Below are positions 5,649-8,996 of a stretch of 8,996 nucleotides of DNA, in pieces. A program made the translations under genes and the position numbers. How positions within the stretch are numbered: position 1 is the stretch's first letter; each line of letters starts with the position of its first letter. Source of the stretch: Alphaproteobacteria bacterium (lineage in GTDB: Bacteria; Pseudomonadota; Alphaproteobacteria; Sphingomonadales; Sphingomonadaceae); contig JAHJWA010000375.1 in NCBI GenBank assembly GCA_018828205.1, positions 1-8,996 of the forward strand. The letters run 5' to 3'. A model generated the notes under the pieces. The model was not told the DNA's origin. It was given only the letters and a program-made list of their open reading frames with translations, and ran no database searches.

Positions 5649-7067
5649 TCAGGCCGCGTTGTCGATCCCGAGATCGCCGAGCTTGCGGTAGAGCGTCGAG
5701 CGCCCGATCCCGAGCCGGCGCGCCACCTCGGTCATCCGGCCGCGGTAATGGCCGATCGCGAGGCGGATGACGTCGGCCTCGATTTCCTCGAGCGCGCGCA
5801 GATTGCCGTCATTGGTGTAGAGCATGACGCCGAGCCCGCGCTGGCGGCTTTCGGCGCGGTCTTCCATCACGCCAAGCAGTTCGGACAATTGCGGGAAGCT
5901 CTCCGCGGTCAGCGATTCGCCGTCGCAGAACACCGCCGCACGGAACAGCACCGCCTGCAGCTGGCGGACATTGCCCGGCCAGTCGTAGACCTCGAGCAGG
6001 TTGAGGCCGCTGTCGGCGATCGAATGGTGGCGCAGACCCGGCTGCTCGCCGATCCGGCCGAGGAAATAGCGGGTCAGCGCCGGAATATCGCCCGCGCGCT
6101 CGCGCAGCGGCGGCAATTCGACCAGCGTGCCGTTGAGGCTTCCGTAGAGGTCGCCATCGAACTCGCCTGCCTCGACCAGCGCGGCCAGCGGCAGATCGCT
6201 CGCGGCCATGATGCGAATGTCGATCTTGAAGCCGTGGCTGGCGCCGGTCGGGCGGACCACCCCGGTGGCGAGCACTTCGGCCAACCGCGCCTGCAGCGCG
6301 GGCTCGAGCCGGTCGATCTCGTCGAGCAGCAGCGTTCCGCCGTCGCATTGCTGGAGCGCACCGACCTGCTGGTCGAAGGCCCCGGGAAAGGCACCCTGCT
6401 GGTGTCCGAACAGCAGCGATTCGATCGAGCCGGCGGAGGTGCTTCCGATCGAGATCAGCCGCATCGGCGCCTTGGCACGCGGGCTCGAGGTGAGCATCGC
6501 CCGCATGAGCATTTCCTTGCCCGTTCCGGTCTCGCCCTCGACCACGACATGGCCGTGCCCGCGCGCCGCGGTCGCCGCCTTGGCGAGCGCGGTGCGGAAG
6601 GGCGGGGCGGTGCCGACCATCGCGTCGAAATCGAGCGTGGCGGGCATTTTCTCGGCCAGCGGCTGCAGTTCGGCCTTGGGGGCTTCGGCGCGGGTGGCGC
6701 TGCGCAGCGTGGAGAGGAGGCGTTCCGGGGCCACCGGCTTGATGAGGTAATCGGTGGCGCCCGCGCGCATCGCCTCGACCGCGAGCAGCGGCGAGGCGCT
6801 GGCGGTGATCATCAGCACGGGTACGGCGGGGCGGCTGGATTTGAGCGCGCGGATCAGGTCGCAGGCATCCTCGCCGGGGACCCACTGGTCGAGCAGAATG
6901 GCGCCCAGATCGTTGCATTCGGGCGTCGCCAGCAGATCGAGCGCAGCCTCGGCGGAACCGGCGACCAGCGTGCGCCAGCCCTCGCGCGCGGCAAGCGCGG
7001 TGACGAGACGGCATTGCGCCGGCTCGTCGTCGATCAGCATCAGGAGGCGCGTTTCGCTCTCCGCCAT
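5649..7067 (-). CDS. NtrC-family response regulator with degenerate AAA+ domain
   Basis: 472 residues in receiver, AAA+ and Fis-type helix-turn-helix order. The receiver (8-122) is intact: D13/D14, phospho-acceptor D60, T88 and K110. The AAA+ domain (about 148-385) retains Walker A GETGTGKE (178-185), Walker B LLLDEI (D249, E250) and sensor II WPGNVRQL. The sigma-54 contact loop reads GAFPGA (225-230) instead of GAFTGA. The two arginine fingers of the usual FRxDLYYRL motif are replaced (D304 and S310 in FDGDLYGSL). The DNA-binding helix-turn-helix lies at about 443-464 (TEVARRLGIGRSTLYRKL). It is therefore structurally a sigma-54 activator but may not hydrolyse ATP or contact sigma-54 normally; it could act as a phosphorylation-controlled DNA-binding repressor or a sigma-70-type regulator. 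No sensor kinase is nearby. GAGG lies about 11 nt before the ATG at 7067. The gene is convergent with folP and divergent from the pnt operon. Confidence 0.93.
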   Translation of the reverse strand: MAESETRLLMLIDDEPAQCRLVTALAAREGWRTLVAGSAEAALDLLATPECNDLGAILLDQWVPGEDACDLIRALKSSRPAVPVLMITASASPLLAVEAMRAGATDYLIKPVAPERLLSTLRSATRAEAPKAELQPLAEKMPATLDFDAMVGTAPPFRTALAKAATAARGHGHVVVEGETGTGKEMLMRAMLTSSPRAKAPMRLISIGSTSAGSIESLLFGHQQGAFPGAFDQQVGALQQCDGGTLLLDEIDRLEPALQARLAEVLATGVVRPTGASHGFKIDIRIMAASDLPLAALVEAGEFDGDLYGSLNGTLVELPPLRERAGDIPALTRYFLGRIGEQPGLRHHSIADSGLNLLEVYDWPGNVRQLQAVLFRAAVFCDGESLTAESFPQLSELLGVMEDRAESRQRGLGVMLYTNDGNLRALEEIEADVIRLAIGHYRGRMTEVARRLGIGRSTLYRKLGDLGIDNAA

Positions 7068-7237
7068 AACCGTATCCGCCTCGTTCCATGCACGCCGGAA
7101 TCTCCCGGCGGAAAGGCCCAGTTAGGCGAAATGGGTAAAAAGCGGATTAAGGGTGATGCGGGGCGGGCGGGGCTTGAGCGCGCAGGCGGCTCGCGATAGA
7201 GCGATCCCCAACGCAATTTTCCACGCCGGGGGAATAC
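7068..7237. promoter_or_regulatory. Divergent intergenic region, regulator gene / pnt operon
   Basis: This 170-bp gap must hold promoters in both directions. A perfect 6-bp inverted repeat with a 6-nt centre (CGCCGG at 7093-7098, CCGGCG at 7105-7110) lies 25-43 bp before the regulator start and overlaps a GANTC site (7098-7102); it could be an operator. Toward the pnt side, TTGAGC (7174-7179) with GATAGA (7195-7200), 15 bp apart, is a weak -35/-10 candidate. Nothing else recognisable was seen. Confidence 0.4.
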
Positions 7238-7363
7238 ATGGCTTCGCCGCACGACATCACCAAGGCCACCAACACCTACGATCGTTTCATCGGGAGCCTC
7301 AAATGGATCGTCCCGCTGCTCGCGATCATCGCGCTTGTTGTCGTGATCCTGATCTCGGAATGA
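7238..7363 (+). CDS. Small membrane protein, aa3-type cytochrome oxidase subunit IV family
   Basis: 41 residues from ATG 7238, with GGGGGA (7228-7233) 4 nt upstream as a strong ribosome binding site. It has a short polar N-terminus (MASPHDITKATNTYDRFIG) and one hydrophobic helix from about residue 23 to 39 (WIVPLLAIIALVVVILI), ending SE. The aromatic/basic lead-in (TYDRFIGSLKW) resembles the bacterial aa3-type cytochrome c oxidase subunit IV family, one-helix proteins of unclear function that sit at the periphery of the oxidase. The inner membrane is the expected location. The stop is 10 bp before the pntAA start, so the gene heads the transhydrogenase operon, and its translation probably carries ribosomes into pntAA. 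The family call rests on pattern and context; a transhydrogenase-related role is just as possible. Confidence 0.75.
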   Translation: MASPHDITKATNTYDRFIGSLKWIVPLLAIIALVVVILISE

Positions 7364-7373
7364 TCGCCGCCTA

Positions 7374-8495
7374 GTGCGCATCGCGGTCCTCAAGGAACGC
7401 GCGGCTGGCGAACACCGCGTCGCCGCAACTCCCGAAACGGTGAAGAAATTCATCGCTCTGGGCGCCATGGTCGCGATCGAGCAAGGCGCCGGGGACGGCG
7501 CTTCGATTACCGATGCGGCCTATCGCGACGCAGGGGCCGAGGTGACCACCGGCCCGCTGGCGGTCGAGGGGGCGGAAATCGTGCTCGGCGTCCAGGCGCC
7601 CGATCCGCTTTCGCTCGCCGGCGCCAGGCCGGGTGCATGGGTCGCGGCGACCTTCGATCCCTTCGCCGCGCGCGAGCGGGTGGAGGCCTTCGCCAAGGGC
7701 GGTTTCGAGGCGCTGGCGATGGAATTCATGCCGCGGATCACCCGCGCGCAGAGCATGGACGTGCTCTCCAGCCAGTCCAACCTTGCCGGCTACAAGGCGG
7801 TGATCGCCAGCGCGGATGCCTATGGTCGCGCCTTCCCGATGATGATGACCGCCGCGGGCACGGTGCAGGCGGCGCGGGTCTTCGTAATGGGCGTGGGCGT
7901 GGCGGGTCTGCAGGCGATCGCCACCGCCAAAAGGCTGGGCGCGCAGGTCAGCGCGACCGACGTGCGCAGCGCCACCAGGGAGCAGATTCAGTCGCTCGGT
8001 GCCAAGCCGATCTTCGTCGAGAATGTCGCGGGCATCGAGGGCGAGGGTTCGGGCGGCTATGCCACCGAGATGAGCGAAGAGTACCAGGCGGCACAGGCGG
8101 AGCTGGTGTCGAGCCATATCGCCAAGCAGGACATCGTCATCACCACCGCGCTGATCCCCGGGCGCGCGGCGCCGCTTCTGGTCTCGGATGCGCAGATCGC
8201 CAGCATGAAGCCCGGCAGCGTGATCTTCGATCTCGCGGTGGCGCAGGGCGGCAATGTCGAGGGCTCGGTTGCGGACGAGAGCGTGGTGAGGCACGGGGTG
8301 ACCGTGATCGGCTACAGCAACACCGCGGGCCGCCTGGCCGCCGACGCCAGCGCGCTGTTCGCGCGCAACCTCTACAATTTCCTCTCCGCCTTCTGGGACG
8401 CCGAGCAGGGCCGCCCCGTGCTCGACGAGGAAATCGGCGACGCGGTCCGGCTGACGCGGGGCGGCCGAGTGGTGAACGCGAGGCTGATGGAGTGA
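7374..8495 (+). CDS. pntAA: NAD(P) transhydrogenase alpha subunit, NAD(H)-binding domain I
   Basis: 373 residues corresponding to the soluble dI component of proton-translocating transhydrogenase, as in bacteria such as Rhodospirillum where the alpha chain is split in two. It binds NAD(H) on the cytoplasmic face and passes hydride to NADP(H) on dIII, coupled to proton flow through the membrane part. Visible are the N-terminal KERAAGEHRVAATPETV, the RITRAQSMDVLSSQSNLAGYKAV loop region (121-143, containing the conserved Arg-Gln-Asp side chains), the dinucleotide fold GVGVAGLQAIATAKRLGA (173-190) followed by ATDVR, and IVITTALIPGRAAP. The end around residue 373, with no hydrophobic helices, shows the membrane part is separate. 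The start is GTG 7374 with only a weak ribosome binding site, consistent with coupling to the small gene 10 bp upstream. The expected next subunits (pntAB, pntB) are not adjacent: a DUF559 repeat unit follows, and the window ends before they could appear. Confidence 0.95.
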   Translation: MRIAVLKERAAGEHRVAATPETVKKFIALGAMVAIEQGAGDGASITDAAYRDAGAEVTTGPLAVEGAEIVLGVQAPDPLSLAGARPGAWVAATFDPFAARERVEAFAKGGFEALAMEFMPRITRAQSMDVLSSQSNLAGYKAVIASADAYGRAFPMMMTAAGTVQAARVFVMGVGVAGLQAIATAKRLGAQVSATDVRSATREQIQSLGAKPIFVENVAGIEGEGSGGYATEMSEEYQAAQAELVSSHIAKQDIVITTALIPGRAAPLLVSDAQIASMKPGSVIFDLAVAQGGNVEGSVADESVVRHGVTVIGYSNTAGRLAADASALFARNLYNFLSAFWDAEQGRPVLDEEIGDAVRLTRGGRVVNARLME

Positions 8496-8513
8496 GCGGG
8501 GATAGCGCTCCCG

Positions 8514-8565
8514 AAATCCTCCCCCATTGGGGGAGGTGGCAGCGCGCAGCGCTGACGGAGGGGGG
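8514..8565 (+). repeat. Left copy of two-hairpin inverted repeat
   Basis: The order is AAAT, then hairpin 1 (CCTCCCCC 8518-8525, loop ATT, GGGGGAGG 8529-8536), TGG, hairpin 2 (CAGCGC 8540-8545, loop GCA, GCGCTG 8549-8554), then ACGGAGGGGGG. Both stems are perfect. It begins 18 bp after the pntAA stop and ends 4 bp before the DUF559 start, and its 3' end contains the ribosome binding site GGAGG (8557-8561). It resembles the GC-rich intergenic palindromes common in Sphingomonadales and Caulobacterales genomes, and may also terminate or attenuate pnt transcription. Confidence 0.85.
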
Positions 8566-8569
8566 CTGA

Positions 8570-8983
8570 ATGGAAGACCATTCCTCCACGGCGCTCCAGC
8601 GAGCAAGAACGCTGCGGTCGACCATGAGCCTTCCCGAGGTGCTGCTATGGAACCGCCTTCGCGGCAATCCGATGGGGGTGAAATTCCGCAAGCAGCACCC
8701 GCTCGGCGACTATGTGATCGATTTCTTCTGCGCATCCAGGCGCATCGCAGTCGAGATCGACGGAATGGCGCATGACCGGGGCGACCGACCCTTGCGAGAC
8801 AGCGGGCGCGATGGCTGGCTGCGCCGGCAGGGCGTCGAAGTGCTCCGGATCCCGGCAGCAGAGGTGCTGCGAGACGTCGCCGCCGTTGCCGATGCCATCA
8901 TTCGCTATTGCGCGGATGCGCCCCCACCGTCAGCCGCTTGCGCGGCTGCCACCTCCCCCGGGGGGGAGGATTTCTCGGAGTGA
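8570..8983 (+). CDS. DUF559 / Vsr-like endonuclease domain protein
   Basis: 137 residues matching the DUF559 family, related to very-short-patch-repair-like and PD-(D/E)XK-type nucleases. Family landmarks in order are EVLLWNRLR (23-31), GVKFRKQHPLGDYVIDFFC (36-54) with candidate metal ligand D51, VEIDGMAH (61-68) with E62, D64 and H68, RDGWLRRQGVEVLRIPAAEVL (80-100) and a terminal helix (VAAVADAIIRYC). A DNA-cleaving role is plausible from the fold but not shown biochemically for this branch as far as I know. The gene takes its GGAGG ribosome binding site from the left repeat. Its last roughly 21 codons (tail rich in Pro/Ala/Gly) run through the right repeat, so those residues are probably not part of the fold. 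Start ATG 8570 has the ribosome binding site 8 nt upstream. No membrane segment or signal is seen. Confidence 0.88.
   Translation: MEDHSSTALQRARTLRSTMSLPEVLLWNRLRGNPMGVKFRKQHPLGDYVIDFFCASRRIAVEIDGMAHDRGDRPLRDSGRDGWLRRQGVEVLRIPAAEVLRDVAAVADAIIRYCADAPPPSAACAAATSPGGEDFSE
8921..8973 (-). repeat. Right copy of two-hairpin inverted repeat
   Basis: This is the inverse complement of the left copy. Hairpin 2 has CAGCCGC (8931-8937) pairing with GCGGCTG (8942-8948) around TTGC. Hairpin 1 has CCTCCCCC (8952-8959) and GGGGGAGG (8962-8969), and the repeat ends ATTT at 8970-8973. Compared with the left copy, the hairpin-2 stem is one pair longer, with matched changes on both arms. It overlaps the 3' end of the DUF559 reading frame, whose stop lies 8 bp past the repeat. 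Confidence 0.85.
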
Positions 8984-8996
8984 CCGGCTAGTGGAC

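Larger units (their letters stand above)
8513..8974 (+). mobile_element. DUF559 gene enclosed by inverted two-hairpin repeats (candidate mobile or repetitive unit)
   Basis: A unit of about 460 bp begins and ends with inverted copies of a 52-53-nt repeat (outer ends GAAATCCTCCCCC and its complement). Between them is a single gene for a Vsr-like/DUF559 nuclease. The unit lies just after pntAA, where pntAB would normally follow. The layout is analogous to REP elements with their own Y1 transposase, but with a PD-(D/E)XK-type nuclease. Mobility is inferred from the inverted repeats alone. A near-perfect 11-bp direct repeat outside it (8489-8499 and 8977-8987, one mismatch) could be a target duplication or chance. 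Confidence 0.45.

Noticed and set aside
5748..7199. Long plus-strand open frame opposite the response regulator
   Set aside because: No recognisable motif; it mirrors the codon bias of the true minus-strand gene.
7371..8735. Long minus-strand open frame opposite pntAA and the DUF559 gene
   Set aside because: Same antisense artefact; it crosses two well-supported genes and the repeat.
3312..8983. CcrM plus DUF559 nuclease as a restriction-modification pair
   Set aside because: The genes are about 4 kb apart with unrelated operons between them, CcrM is the cell-cycle type, and the nuclease belongs to the repeat unit.
1..8996. CRISPR array, rRNA, complete tRNA or classical insertion sequence
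   Set aside because: No regularly spaced direct repeats, no recognisable RNA gene and no transposase motif were seen on either strand.

Overview
The window is GC-rich, densely packed chromosomal DNA. It most likely comes from an alphaproteobacterium of the order Sphingomonadales (Erythrobacter/Sphingomonas-like). The reasons are a CcrM-type GANTC adenine methyltransferase, a CtrA-like box, a split NAD(P) transhydrogenase alpha subunit preceded by a tiny 'aa3-type oxidase subunit IV' protein, and a DUF559 nuclease gene embedded in alphaproteobacterial-style intergenic hairpin repeats. The order is inferred from family resemblance and gene order, not from a marker gene.

Layout. Positions 1-302 (minus): 5' part of a GNAT acetyltransferase, cut by the window edge. 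368-1552 (minus): lipoprotein-type PQQ-dependent sugar dehydrogenase. Its start codon overlaps the start codon of the divergent RNase HII gene rnhB (1551-2177, plus). rnhB overlaps an SDR oxidoreductase (2174-3097, plus) by ATGA. A 214-bp non-coding stretch (3098-3311) holds five GANTC sites, a CtrA-like box and a perfect DnaA box, and leads into ccrM (3312-4460, plus). folP, dihydropteroate synthase with a long N-terminal extension, follows (4504-5631, plus). Convergent to it is an NtrC-family response regulator (5649-7067, minus) whose sigma-54 contact loop and arginine fingers are degenerate. A 170-bp divergent region separates it from a 41-residue membrane protein (7238-7363, plus) and pntAA (7374-8495, plus). 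Last is a DUF559 endonuclease-like gene (8570-8983, plus) enclosed by inverted copies of a two-hairpin repeat.

How the genes work together. Most are housekeeping: rnhB in genome maintenance, folP in folate synthesis, and the small membrane protein plus pntAA in the inner-membrane transhydrogenase operon, whose remaining subunits should lie beyond the right edge. ccrM is the cell-cycle gene. Its leader appears able to read methylation state (GANTC), CtrA and DnaA at once, which would make it a compact cell-cycle input node.

The two most interesting items are the ccrM control region and the roughly 460-bp DUF559/inverted-repeat unit. The latter looks like a self-contained repetitive or mobile unit inserted after pntAA. 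It supplies its own ribosome binding site and part of its own coding tail. No CRISPR array, rRNA, tRNA or recognised insertion sequence was seen, and no gene-free stretch exceeds 300 bases.
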